Assembly: GCF_030015065.1 (NCBI RefSeq)
Contig: NZ_JAIVFN010000002.1
Location: 1-64,000, forward strand
DNA: 64,000 nt
Source: Xanthobacter autotrophicus
GTDB taxonomy: Bacteria > Pseudomonadota > Alphaproteobacteria > Rhizobiales > Xanthobacteraceae
Direction: 5' to 3'
The position numbers and the translations under genes were made by a program. A model generated the notes under the pieces. It worked only from the letters and a program-made list of their open reading frames with translations, was not told the origin of the DNA and made no database searches. Shown in pieces: positions 19,199-26,394 of this stretch; the stretch's first letter is position 1; each line of letters begins with the position of its first letter.

Positions 19199-19495
19199 GC
19201 CTGCCAGTACCGCGCGCGCGGGCAAGCGACAAGCCGCCTGTGGCGAAGGTGGCCATCACAGGCGCGTCCCACAACCGCCCCACGAAAAACGTGCCACCGC
19301 CGGATGCCTGAATGGAAGCTGAATTTACCGGCATCGCCCATGGTAAATCATGGCGGAAATCCGATGATGAGCCTGTCCTTAACAGTTCACGCTGGGCGTG
19401 AAAATTCAAGGAGGGAACAAAATCACGCCCCAGCGACGTTACAGCATCAATCAGCCGGGCGACGAGTACGCTCGAGCCATAAGGAGGTGCGAGAC
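19199..19495. promoter_or_regulatory. Divergent control region between parC and a small secreted-protein gene, with two inverted repeats
   Basis: This 297-bp gap holds a 7-12-7 inverted repeat (ATTTACC 19323-19329, GGTAAAT 19342-19348) and a perfect hairpin TTCACGC-TGG-GCGTGAA at 19386-19402. The arm CGCTGGGCGTG (19390-19400) is also nearly complementary to CACGCCCCAGCG at 19424-19435, so alternative foldings are possible in the 5' leader of the small gene. An AAGGAGGT ribosome-binding site lies at 19481-19488. No regulator can be named. Confidence 0.4.
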
Positions 19496-19744
19496 ATGAG
19501 AACGGCAACTCTTGCTGCGGGAGGCATTATCGCGGCGGCCCTTCTTGGCGCCGTGCCCTCCGCTTCGGCCGGATCGCTGGCGGGCAGCGGATCGACCTTC
19601 GCGGGTCAGGCGCAGGCGCAGGCCCAGGTGGAAGACGTGCGCTGGGTGCGGCGGTGCTGGCAGGAGCGCCGCTGGTGGAACGGACGCCGGCATTGGGTCA
19701 CGAGGTGCCGCAACGTCTGGGTGGGGCCGCGGCGCTACTGGTGA
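19496..19744 (+). CDS. Small secreted Trp/Arg-rich protein, unknown function
   Basis: An 82-residue protein with a clear Sec signal peptide (residues 1 to about 25, MRTATLAAGGIIAAALLGAV then PSASAGS) and a mature part of about 57 residues. After a short Gln/Ala stretch the C-terminal 34 residues are extremely rich in Trp and Arg, with two Cys (RWVRRCWQERRWWNGRRHW and CRNVW). Short exported proteins of this look (RRCW...RRHWVTRC) are common in Hyphomicrobiales, but I know of no assigned role. A near-perfect AAGGAGGT ribosome-binding site suggests strong translation. The gene sits between parC and recO on the opposite strand to both. Confidence 0.8.
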   Translation: MRTATLAAGGIIAAALLGAVPSASAGSLAGSGSTFAGQAQAQAQVEDVRWVRRCWQERRWWNGRRHWVTRCRNVWVGPRRYW

Positions 19745-19749
19745 CGGCC

Positions 19750-20481
19750 TCAGGCCGGTGCCGTGCCCCGGCGCCAGGCCGAGACAAAAGCCGCGCGCGC
19801 ATCGGACAGTCCGAGCCCGCGCGGCTCGAGCACCCGCGTCAGCAGGAAATGCCCGGTCAGGCGCAGTGCATCCTCGACATCGCCGGGGCCGGTCGCGGCG
19901 GCACCGTCCAGCAGGAAGCCGGGGAGGGGGAACAGGCGATCCGCATAGGGCGCGCCGGCCTCCCCGCAGACGGCCCTCCCGCTTTTCGGCGACACATAGA
20001 CAAGATCGTCCCGGCGGCCGGTGGCGGCGCAGGTTTCCAGCTCCAGTCCGAAGCCCAGCTCCGCGAGCAGGGCCAGCTCGAACCGAGCCAGCAGCCGGCC
20101 GGCCGACTCGCGATCCTCGAAGGCGTCGAGGATCGCGCCGAGGGTCAGGAACAGGCCCTCGTGGGGATCACGCTCCGGCAGCAGATGCAGCACCTGCGCC
20201 ATGTGGGTGAAGCCGAAGGCGGCATGGGGCGCGCGCATGAGCACATCGGTGCGCACCACGGCCGGTTCCAGCGCATAATTGCCCATGTGCTCGTCGAGAC
20301 GCGCCCGCCAGGTGGCGCTCACGGTATTGCCGGGCTGGAGCAGCGGCGCCTGCCGCCGCGAGGCCCCGCCCCGCACCATGCCGAGGTGCCGGCCGCGCCG
20401 GCGCGTAAGCAGTTCCACGATGGCGTTGCCCTCGCCGTGCCGCCGCACCCCCAGTACGATGCCTTCGTCGGTCCATTCCAC
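19750..20481 (-). CDS. recO: DNA repair protein RecO
   Basis: Recombination mediator that helps load RecA on SSB-coated gaps with RecR (RecFOR pathway). 243 residues, usual for alphaproteobacteria. The N-terminal OB fold begins [16 protein letters not shown] and includes [16 protein letters not shown]; the helical C-terminal part carries [21 protein letters not shown], where the zinc-site cysteines of some RecO proteins are only partly present. The start is a GTG at 20481; the upstream open frame to 20595 has no family homology and overlaps nothing conserved. Confidence 0.92.
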   Translation of the reverse strand: MEWTDEGIVLGVRRHGEGNAIVELLTRRRGRHLGMVRGGASRRQAPLLQPGNTVSATWRARLDEHMGNYALEPAVVRTDVLMRAPHAAFGFTHMAQVLHLLPERDPHEGLFLTLGAILDAFEDRESAGRLLARFELALLAELGFGLELETCAATGRRDDLVYVSPKSGRAVCGEAGAPYADRLFPLPGFLLDGAAATGPGDVEDALRLTGHFLLTRVLEPRGLGLSDARAAFVSAWRRGTAPA

Positions 20482-20648
20482 GGTTGCGCTTGTCCGGCTT
20501 CGGAATTGGGGATGGAGCGCGCCGCCGGCGCGGCCGCCGATGGATGCACTCCGGCGCTCGGGCGACACTGAACGCCGTCCGCGCGCAAGACGCAACTGTG
20601 TGGGACCGCCTTAAGACAGCGGAAACCCGAAGCGGCGAGGATGCGGCC

Positions 20649-20963
20649 ATGCAGAGCCGCTCGCGCCTTCAGTCCATCCTCGCCACGCTCGCCCTCCACC
20701 TCGGAGCGGCGGCGCTCATCGGCTATTTCGCCTACCATGCCTACAATGGCGATCACGGGCTCGTCGCCAAGCGCAACTACGAGCAGGAGATGAAGGTGCT
20801 GGAGGCCGAGCTCGCGACCCTCAAGGCGCAGCGCCGTGCCATGGAGAACAAGGTGTCCCTGCTCGCGCCCAACCAGCTGGATCCGGACATGCTGGACGAG
20901 GAGGCGCGTCGCCAGCTCAACTTCATAAACGGCAAGGATCTGGTGCTGCTTCGCAGCAAATGA
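20649..20963 (+). CDS. ftsB: Septum formation initiator, FtsB/DivIC family
   Basis: A bitopic cell-division protein of 104 residues: a short cytoplasmic tail, one membrane segment (LATLALHLGAAALIGYFAYH, about residues 11-30) and a periplasmic coiled coil (KRNYEQEMKVLEAELATLKA and following). It forms the FtsQLB subcomplex that activates septal peptidoglycan synthesis. In Hyphomicrobiales ftsB is often directly upstream of pdhA, as here. Its stop codon is the first three bases of a palindrome in the pdh control region. Confidence 0.88.
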   Translation: MQSRSRLQSILATLALHLGAAALIGYFAYHAYNGDHGLVAKRNYEQEMKVLEAELATLKAQRRAMENKVSLLAPNQLDPDMLDEEARRQLNFINGKDLVLLRSK

Positions 20964-21007
20964 ACCATAAAATGGTTCACAGCACTAATGAACCATTTTA
21001 TGGTTCA
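20961..21007. promoter_or_regulatory. Twin 19-bp palindromic operators between ftsB and pdhA
   Basis: TGAACCATAAAATGGTTCA at 20961-20979 and TGAACCATTTTATGGTTCA at 20989-21007 are each palindromes (arms TGAACCAT/ATGGTTCA around a 3-base centre), and the second is the exact reverse complement of the first. Centres are 28 bp apart. The arrangement is that of a dimeric repressor binding two sites cooperatively over the pdhA promoter. The arms contain a TGGT/ACCA core seen in GntR-family sites, but I cannot assign a regulator. Confidence 0.75.
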
Positions 21008-21026
21008 TTTTAGTGAAATCAAGCAT

Positions 21027-21042
21027 TTGCAACGTGTTGCAA
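21027..21042. promoter_or_regulatory. TTGCAA-N4-TTGCAA motif in the pdhA upstream region
   Basis: TTGCAACGTGTTGCAA contains two copies of the self-complementary TTGCAA hexamer separated by CGTG, 20 bp beyond the twin palindromes and about 80 bp before pdhA. TTGCAA-type sites are known for acetate or acyl-CoA responsive regulators of the RamB/ScfR kind; assignment here is inference. Confidence 0.4.
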
Positions 21043-21124
21043 TGCAGCACGAAGAATTTCGCGCTTTGAGGCCGTCGGGAGCTGGGATAGGAAGGCGCAG
21101 TTCCAGCGCTTCCTGAGGATGCCG

Positions 21125-22135
21125 ATGGCCGCCAAGAAAACTTCCGCCCGAGCCGCCGATGCCGCGGCCCCGGCACCCTTCACCAAAGACCAGGATCTTC
21201 TCGCCTACCGCGAGATGCTGCTCATCCGCCGCTTCGAGGAGAAGGCCGGGCAGATGTACGGCATGGGCCTCATCGGCGGCTTCTGCCATCTCTACATCGG
21301 CCAGGAGGCCGTGGTGGTGGGCATGCAGATGGCCATGAAGCCGGGTGACCAGGTCATCACCGGTTATCGCGACCACGGCCACATGCTGTCCACGGGCATG
21401 GCCGCCAGCGGCGTCATGGCCGAGCTCACCGGCCGCCGCGGCGGCCTGTCCAAGGGCAAGGGCGGCTCGATGCACATGTTCAGCATCGAGAAGCAGTTCT
21501 TCGGCGGCCACGGCATCGTCGGCGCCCAGGTCTCGCTCGGCACCGGCCTCGCCTTCGCCGATCGCTACCGGAACAACGGCAACGTCTCGGTCACCTATTT
21601 CGGCGACGGCGCGGCCAACCAGGGCCAGGTCTACGAGAGCTTCAACATGGCCGAGCTGTGGAAGCTGCCGGTCGTGTACGTGATCGAGAACAACAAGTAC
21701 GCCATGGGCACCTCGGTGTCCCGCGCCTCGGCCCAGCAGGACTTCTCCAAGCGCGGCACCTCCTTCAACATCCCTGGCGAGCAGGTGGATGGCATGGACG
21801 TGCAGGCGGTGAAGGCCGCCGGCGAGCGGGCGCTCGCCTTCGCCCGCGAGGGCAATGGCCCCTACATCCTGGAAATGCAGACCTACCGCTATCGCGGCCA
21901 CTCCATGTCGGACCCGGCGAAATACCGGTCCAAGGAGGAGGTCCAGAAGATGCGGACCGAGCACGATCCCATCGAGCAGGTCCGTACCCGTCTCCTGGAA
22001 GCCCACGGGGCCACCGAGGACGAGCTGAAGAAGATCGACGCCGAGGTCCGCGAGGTCGTGAACGAGGCGGCGGATTTCGCCACCAACGATCCCGAGCCCG
22101 ACGTGTCGGAGCTGTACACGGATATCCTGCGCTGA
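21125..22135 (+). CDS. pdhA: Pyruvate dehydrogenase E1 component, alpha subunit
   Basis: Thiamine-diphosphate enzyme subunit that decarboxylates pyruvate within the PDH complex, acting as an alpha2-beta2 E1 with PdhB. The protein of about 336 residues shows the E1-alpha fold: EKAGQMYGMGLIGGFCHLY, the YRDHGH loop, and the ThDP motif opening GDGAANQGQVYESFN and closing VIENN. RYRGHSMSDPAKYRS is the region of the mitochondrial phosphorylation loop. ATG 21125 is chosen because GAGG at 21115-21118 is 6 nt away; ATG 21119 is an in-frame alternative. First gene of the PDH cluster, behind the twin-operator region. Confidence 0.95.
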   Translation: MAAKKTSARAADAAAPAPFTKDQDLLAYREMLLIRRFEEKAGQMYGMGLIGGFCHLYIGQEAVVVGMQMAMKPGDQVITGYRDHGHMLSTGMAASGVMAELTGRRGGLSKGKGGSMHMFSIEKQFFGGHGIVGAQVSLGTGLAFADRYRNNGNVSVTYFGDGAANQGQVYESFNMAELWKLPVVYVIENNKYAMGTSVSRASAQQDFSKRGTSFNIPGEQVDGMDVQAVKAAGERALAFAREGNGPYILEMQTYRYRGHSMSDPAKYRSKEEVQKMRTEHDPIEQVRTRLLEAHGATEDELKKIDAEVREVVNEAADFATNDPEPDVSELYTDILR

Positions 22136-22145
22136 GCCGCGGGCC

Positions 22146-22499
22146 GTGGCCGCGCTGTTCTATGTCCTCGCCGGCCTGGCGCTCCTGGCGGCGATCCTCG
22201 CCTGGGGCGTCGCCGTGCGCGGCGGCCTGAAGGCCATCGCCGCCAACCGCGCGGCGGGGCAGGGGGGCGGCGCGGGCAGCTACGCCCTGCTCGCGCTCTG
22301 GCCCTTCGCCGTCAGGCGGCGGGGCCGCGAGGCGGACGCCGACGCGGTGCGGACCGGCAAGGCGGCCATCGCCTTCTTCGTGTCCGTGACCGTCGCGGTC
22401 GCCGCCATCTCCGCCTACACCAATCTCACCTACAAGCCCCCCGTGGCCCCGGCCGGCTCCTCGCCGGCCGGGGCCACGGGCGCGCCGAGCAAGAGCTGA
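22146..22499 (+). CDS. Small membrane protein embedded between pdhA and pdhB, unknown function
   Basis: A GTG-initiated 117-residue ORF only 10 bp after pdhA and 5 bp before pdhB, so it is in the same transcript. It has two predicted membrane segments: [20 protein letters not shown] at the N-terminus and [19 protein letters not shown] near residues 72-90, separated by a Gly/Arg-rich loop. A short Pro/Ala/Gly tail follows. No family was recognised. Codon use is like that of its neighbours and no other frame here competes, so I treat it as real, but its function and conservation are unknown. Confidence 0.6.
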   Translation: MAALFYVLAGLALLAAILAWGVAVRGGLKAIAANRAAGQGGGAGSYALLALWPFAVRRRGREADADAVRTGKAAIAFFVSVTVAVAAISAYTNLTYKPPVAPAGSSPAGATGAPSKS

Positions 22500-22504
22500 C
22501 AGCC

Positions 22505-23875
22505 ATGGCCATCGAAGTCCTCATGCCGGCCCTGTCTCCCACCATGGAGAAGGGCAATCTCACCAAGTGGCTCAAGAAGGAAGGCGACACCGTCAAGTCC
22601 GGTGACGTGCTTGCCGAGATCGAGACCGACAAGGCCACCATGGAGGTGGAGTCGATCGACGAAGGCATCCTCGGCCGCATCCTCGTACCCGAGGGCGCCC
22701 AGGACGTGGCGGTGAACACCCCCATCGCCACCATCCTTGCCGACGGCGAGGATGCCAGCGCTGCCCCGGCGCCCGCCCCCAAGGCCGCCGAGAGCGCCCC
22801 CGCCCCCGCCGCTGCGCCGGCCCCAGCGGCGCCGGCCGTGATCGCCCCGCAGGCGGCGGCCCAGCCCGATCCGGAGGTGCCGGCCGGCACCGAATTCGTC
22901 ACCCAGACCGTGCGCGAGGCCCTGCGCGACGCCATGGCCGAGGAGATGCGCCGCGACGGCGACGTCTTCGTCATGGGCGAGGAAGTGGCCGAATACCAGG
23001 GCGCCTACAAGATCACTCAAGGCCTGCTCCAGGAGTTCGGCGACCGCCGCGTCATCGACACCCCCATCACCGAGCACGGCTTCGCCGGCGTCGGCGTGGG
23101 TGCGGCCATGGCGGGGCTGAAGCCCATCGTGGAGTTCATGACCTTCAACTTCGCCATGCAGGCCATCGACCACATCATCAACTCGGCGGCGAAGACGCTC
23201 TACATGTCCGGCGGACAGGTGCAGTGCTCCATCGTGTTCCGCGGCCCCAACGGCGCCGCCGCCCGCGTCGCCGCCCAGCACAGCCAGGACTACACCTCCT
23301 GGTATTCCAACGTGCCCGGCCTCAAGGTGATCGCGCCCTATTCGGCGGCCGATGCCAAGGGCCTGCTGAAGGCCGCCATCCGCGATCCGAACCCGGTCAT
23401 CTTCCTTGAGAACGAGATTCTCTACGGCCACTCCTTCGAGGTGCCGAAGCTCGATGACTACGTGCTGCCCATCGGCAAGGCGCGCATCGCCCGTCCCGGC
23501 AAGGACGTGACCCTCGTGTCCTTCTCCATCGGCATGACCTATGCGCTGAAGGCGGCGGACGAACTGGCCAAGCAGGGCATTGAGGCGGAGGTCATCGACC
23601 TGCGCACCATCCGCCCCATGGACGTGGACACCATCATCGCCTCGGTGAAGAAGACCGGCCGCTGCGTGAGCGTGGAGGAGGGCTGGCCGCAGTCCGGCGT
23701 CGGCGCCGAGATCGTCGCCCAGCTCATGGACAAGGCCTTCGACTGGCTCGACGCCCCGGTGCTGCGCGTCACCGGCAAGGACGTGCCCATGCCGTATGCC
23801 GCCAACCTCGAGAAGCTCGCTTTGCCTTCGGTGGCGGACGTGATCGAGGCCGTGCACGCCGTGACCTATCGCTGA
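22505..23875 (+). CDS. pdhB: Pyruvate dehydrogenase E1 component, beta subunit, with N-terminal lipoyl domain
   Basis: 456 residues. Residues 1-78 form a lipoyl domain with the modified Lys43 in [12 protein letters not shown]; a flexible Ala/Pro linker (about 82-125) leads into the E1-beta transketolase-like domain (about 133-456) with [37 protein letters not shown], the [17 protein letters not shown] stretch and [14 protein letters not shown]1-beta subunits fused to a lipoyl domain are known in alphaproteobacteria. Together with PdhA it makes acetyl groups that are passed to lipoyl domains of E2. The lipoyl DNA is nearly identical to that of pdhC. Confidence 0.95.
   Translation: MAIEVLMPALSPTMEKGNLTKWLKKEGDTVKSGDVLAEIETDKATMEVESIDEGILGRILVPEGAQDVAVNTPIATILADGEDASAAPAPAPKAAESAPAPAAAPAPAAPAVIAPQAAAQPDPEVPAGTEFVTQTVREALRDAMAEEMRRDGDVFVMGEEVAEYQGAYKITQGLLQEFGDRRVIDTPITEHGFAGVGVGAAMAGLKPIVEFMTFNFAMQAIDHIINSAAKTLYMSGGQVQCSIVFRGPNGAAARVAAQHSQDYTSWYSNVPGLKVIAPYSAADAKGLLKAAIRDPNPVIFLENEILYGHSFEVPKLDDYVLPIGKARIARPGKDVTLVSFSIGMTYALKAADELAKQGIEAEVIDLRTIRPMDVDTIIASVKKTGRCVSVEEGWPQSGVGAEIVAQLMDKAFDWLDAPVLRVTGKDVPMPYAANLEKLALPSVADVIEAVHAVTYR
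22523..22666 (+). repeat. Lipoyl-domain direct repeat, copy 1 (in pdhB)
   Basis: These 144 bp match 23906-24049 in pdhC with 7 mismatches by eye, nearly all silent. The copies are in direct orientation about 1.38 kb apart. Confidence 0.9.
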
Positions 23876-23887
23876 GGAGAGAGACGA

Positions 23888-25207
23888 ATGCCCATCGAGA
23901 TCCTGATGCCGGCCCTCTCTCCCACCATGGAGAAGGGCAACCTCGCCAAGTGGCTCAAGAAGGAAGGTGACACCGTCAAGTCCGGTGACGTGCTTGCCGA
24001 GATCGAGACCGACAAGGCCACCATGGAAGTCGAGTCCATCGACGAAGGCGTCCTCGCCAAGATCCTGGTGCCGGAAGGCTCCCAGGACGTGCCGGTGAAC
24101 CAGCTCATCGCCGTGCTGGCCGGCGAGGGCGAGGATGTCGCGGCCGCTGCCGCCGGTGCCGGAGGGGGCAAGCCGGCTGCCGCTCCTGCTGCCGCTGCCG
24201 CCCCCGCCGCCGCGGCTCCGGTGCCTGCCGCCGCTCCCGCCGCCAACGGGCAGGGCGGTCGCGTGTTCGCCTCGCCGCTCGCCCGCCGGATCGCCAAGGA
24301 CAAGGGCATCGACCTTGCCGCGCTCGCCGGCTCCGGCCCGCACGGCCGCATCGTCGCCCGCGACCTGGAAGGCGCCAAGCCCGGTGCCAGGCCGGCCGCC
24401 GCTCCCGCGCCGGCCGCTCCCGCGTCCGCCGCTGCGCCTGCCCCCAAGGCGGCGGTCGCCAGCGCGCCCGGCGCCGAGCAGGTCAAGGCCATGTTCGAGG
24501 CCGGCAGCTACGAGGAAGTGCAGCTCGACGGCATGCGCAAGACCATCGCGCGCCGCCTGGTCGAGAGCGAGCAGGTGACCCCCACCTTCTTCCTCACCGT
24601 GGACTGCGACCTCGACGACCTCATGGCCCTGCGCGAGCAGGTCAACGCCAATGCGGGCAAGGACAAGGACGGCAAGCCGACCTACCGCGTCTCGGTAAAC
24701 GACTTCATCATCAAGGCCATGGCGCTGGCGCTCCAGAAGGTGCCCGCCGCCAACGCGGTGTGGGCGGAAGACCGCATCCTGCGCATGAAGCACTCCGACG
24801 TGGGCGTCGCGGTGGCCATCGACGGCGGCCTCTATGCGCCCATCGTGAAGAAGGCCGAGCAGAAGACCCTCTCCACCATCTCCAACGAGATGCGCGACCT
24901 CGCCGGCCGCGCCCGCACCAAGAAGCTGAAGCCGGAGGAATATTCCGGTGGCTCCACCTCGGTGTCGAACCTCGGCATGATGGGGATGCGCAACTTCACC
25001 GCCATCATCAACGCGCCGCAATCCTCCATCCTCGCGGTGGGCACCTCGGAGCAGCGGGCCGTGGTGCGCAATGGCGAGATCAAGGCGGTGATGCAGATGA
25101 CCGTGACCCTCACCTGCGACCACAGGGTGATGGACGGCGCGCTCGGTGCCGAGCTGCTCAGCGCGTTCAAGGGCTTCATCGAGAAGCCCATGTCCATGCT
25201 GGTGTGA
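23888..25207 (+). CDS. pdhC: Dihydrolipoamide acetyltransferase (E2 of pyruvate dehydrogenase)
   Basis: 439 residues with one N-terminal lipoyl domain (1-78, Lys43 in [12 protein letters not shown]), an Ala/Pro linker, a peripheral-subunit-binding domain (about 127-165, [20 protein letters not shown]), a second Ala/Pro linker and the trimeric catalytic domain (about 215-439). The acetyltransferase active site is [16 protein letters not shown]. It transfers the acetyl group from lipoamide to CoA and forms the structural core of PDH. It follows pdhB by 12 bp with a GAGGAGAGAGACGA ribosome-binding site. Its lipoyl segment is almost identical in DNA to that of pdhB. Confidence 0.95.
   Translation: MPIEILMPALSPTMEKGNLAKWLKKEGDTVKSGDVLAEIETDKATMEVESIDEGVLAKILVPEGSQDVPVNQLIAVLAGEGEDVAAAAAGAGGGKPAAAPAAAAAPAAAAPVPAAAPAANGQGGRVFASPLARRIAKDKGIDLAALAGSGPHGRIVARDLEGAKPGARPAAAPAPAAPASAAAPAPKAAVASAPGAEQVKAMFEAGSYEEVQLDGMRKTIARRLVESEQVTPTFFLTVDCDLDDLMALREQVNANAGKDKDGKPTYRVSVNDFIIKAMALALQKVPAANAVWAEDRILRMKHSDVGVAVAIDGGLYAPIVKKAEQKTLSTISNEMRDLAGRARTKKLKPEEYSGGSTSVSNLGMMGMRNFTAIINAPQSSILAVGTSEQRAVVRNGEIKAVMQMTVTLTCDHRVMDGALGAELLSAFKGFIEKPMSMLV
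23906..24049 (+). repeat. Lipoyl-domain direct repeat, copy 2 (in pdhC)
   Basis: Partner of 22523-22666; the two differ at 7 of 144 positions by eye count, suggesting recent duplication or continuing gene conversion. Confidence 0.9.
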
Positions 25208-25337
25208 TCTGCGCATCCGGTCCCTGCCGGCGTGAGGCTCGCCCCGAGGCTGCGGCAGATCAAATCCTGCCGCCGTCGCCCGGTGTAGCTGCGGGGCAGC
25301 GGCGTTTCCCGCCGTAGCACCAAGGAAGGTTGAAACC

Positions 25338-25574
25338 ATGAGCCACACGCCCCACGAGCTTGCCGCGGACTTCCCGGACCATGCCGAGAAGATCCAGGCG
25401 CTGAAGCTCTCGGATGCTCATTTCGCCAAGCTCTATGACGCCTACCACGAGGTGAACCGTCAGGTGCACCGCGCCGAGACCGACGTGGAGCCCACCGGCG
25501 ATATCGAGATGGAAGCCATGCGCCGCGAGCGCATGCGCCTCAAGGACGAGCTTTTCGCGCTGCTGTCCCGCTGA
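25338..25574 (+). CDS. YdcH family protein (DUF465)
   Basis: A 78-residue, highly charged helical protein of the DUF465/YdcH family. LAADFPDHAEKIQALKLSD and HFAKLYDAYHEVNRQVHRAE are the family signature, ending in MRRERMRLKDELFALL, which is probably a helical hairpin or coiled coil. The biological role of the family is not established. It sits 130 bp after pdhC on the same strand with a GGAAGGTTGAAACC leader. Confidence 0.85.
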   Translation: MSHTPHELAADFPDHAEKIQALKLSDAHFAKLYDAYHEVNRQVHRAETDVEPTGDIEMEAMRRERMRLKDELFALLSR

Positions 25575-25632
25575 CGGCGCAGGCCCGGTGGAAAGCGCGG
25601 TCCGCTCCATCGGACCGGGCATGACAAGAACC

Positions 25633-25657
25633 GGAGCGCCTTCTCGCGAGGCGCTCC
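25633..25657 (+). terminator. Hairpin, possible terminator after the DUF465 gene
   Basis: A perfect 9-bp stem GGAGCGCCT/AGGCGCTCC with a 7-nt loop lies 59 bp beyond the DUF465 stop. No T-run follows, so it may be only a pause or processing structure. Confidence 0.3.
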
Positions 25658-25752
25658 GCAAGACCGGCCGGGGGCCGGGCGCACTGGAAAAGGACCCGCC
25701 CGGCGCCGGCCGAAGACCGGAGCCGATGCCATCATGGAGACGGGCAAGCCTG

Positions 25753-26394
25753 ATGAAGCTGTATCTCGCCGGCCCCGAAGTGTTCCTTGACGATGCGCGC
25801 GAGATCGGCCGGCGCAAGGTGGCGCTGTGCGCCCGCTTCGGCTTCACCGGCCTCTACCCGCTCGACGGCGATCCGCTGCTGGATGCGGCGGCCGGCGCCG
25901 CGAGCCGCGCCATCTTCGCCGCCAATCTTGCGCTGATGCGCTCGGCCGACGCCCTCGTCGCCAATCTCACGCCGTTCCGCGGTATTAGCGCCGATCCCGG
26001 CACCGCGTTCGAGGTGGGCTTTGCCTTCGCGCTGGGCAAGCCGGTGGCGGCCTATTCCAACCTTCCGGGCGAGCTGAAGCACCGCGCCCGTTCCGTGATC
26101 GGCCCCGCCGGCGGCGAGGGGCAGCCCGCTTCCCTGCTGGCGGATGGCCTGCACGTGGAGGACTTCGGCCATTTCGACAACCTCATGCTGGCCGAGGCGC
26201 TTGCCGCGTCCCGCCTGCCGGTGATCCAGGCGCCGGCACCGGCCGCCGATCCCTTTCGCGACCTGATGCTGTTCGAGCAGGTGCTCGCCCTGCTCGCCGA
26301 GGCGCGGTCCGCAGGCCGCCTCGGCACCCCCGATTTTCCCTCCCATCCAGAACCCGCCGCAGACGCGCGCGGCGAGGAGACGTTCCATGGCTGA
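25753..26394 (+). CDS. Nucleoside 2-deoxyribosyltransferase-like protein
   Basis: 213 residues beginning MKLYLAGPEVFL, the classic N-terminus of the nucleoside 2-deoxyribosyltransferase fold. A later DALVANLTPFRG strand and ADPGTAFEVGFAFALGKPV carry the nucleophilic Glu in the TAFEVGFA motif. The fold cleaves or exchanges N-glycosidic bonds of deoxynucleosides, and relatives hydrolyse dNMPs (DNPH1/Rcl) or modified nucleotides. ATG 25753 fits the fold, but ATG 25726 with a nearby GGAG is an alternative adding 9 residues. The 3' end overlaps lpdA by 8 nt, so translation of the two is probably coupled. Why it sits inside the PDH cluster is unknown. Confidence 0.78.
   Translation: MKLYLAGPEVFLDDAREIGRRKVALCARFGFTGLYPLDGDPLLDAAAGAASRAIFAANLALMRSADALVANLTPFRGISADPGTAFEVGFAFALGKPVAAYSNLPGELKHRARSVIGPAGGEGQPASLLADGLHVEDFGHFDNLMLAEALAASRLPVIQAPAPAADPFRDLMLFEQVLALLAEARSAGRLGTPDFPSHPEPAADARGEETFHG

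Noticed and set aside
16514-19744. Plus-strand open frame of more than 1000 codons opposite the CLC gene and parC
   Set aside because: It is the antisense shadow of two well-conserved genes; only its last 82 codons (19496-19744) have their own start, ribosome-binding site and signal peptide.
22430-25348. Long minus-strand open frame opposite pdhB and pdhC
   Set aside because: Antisense to two certain genes; translation is His/Gly/Asp-rich without any domain.
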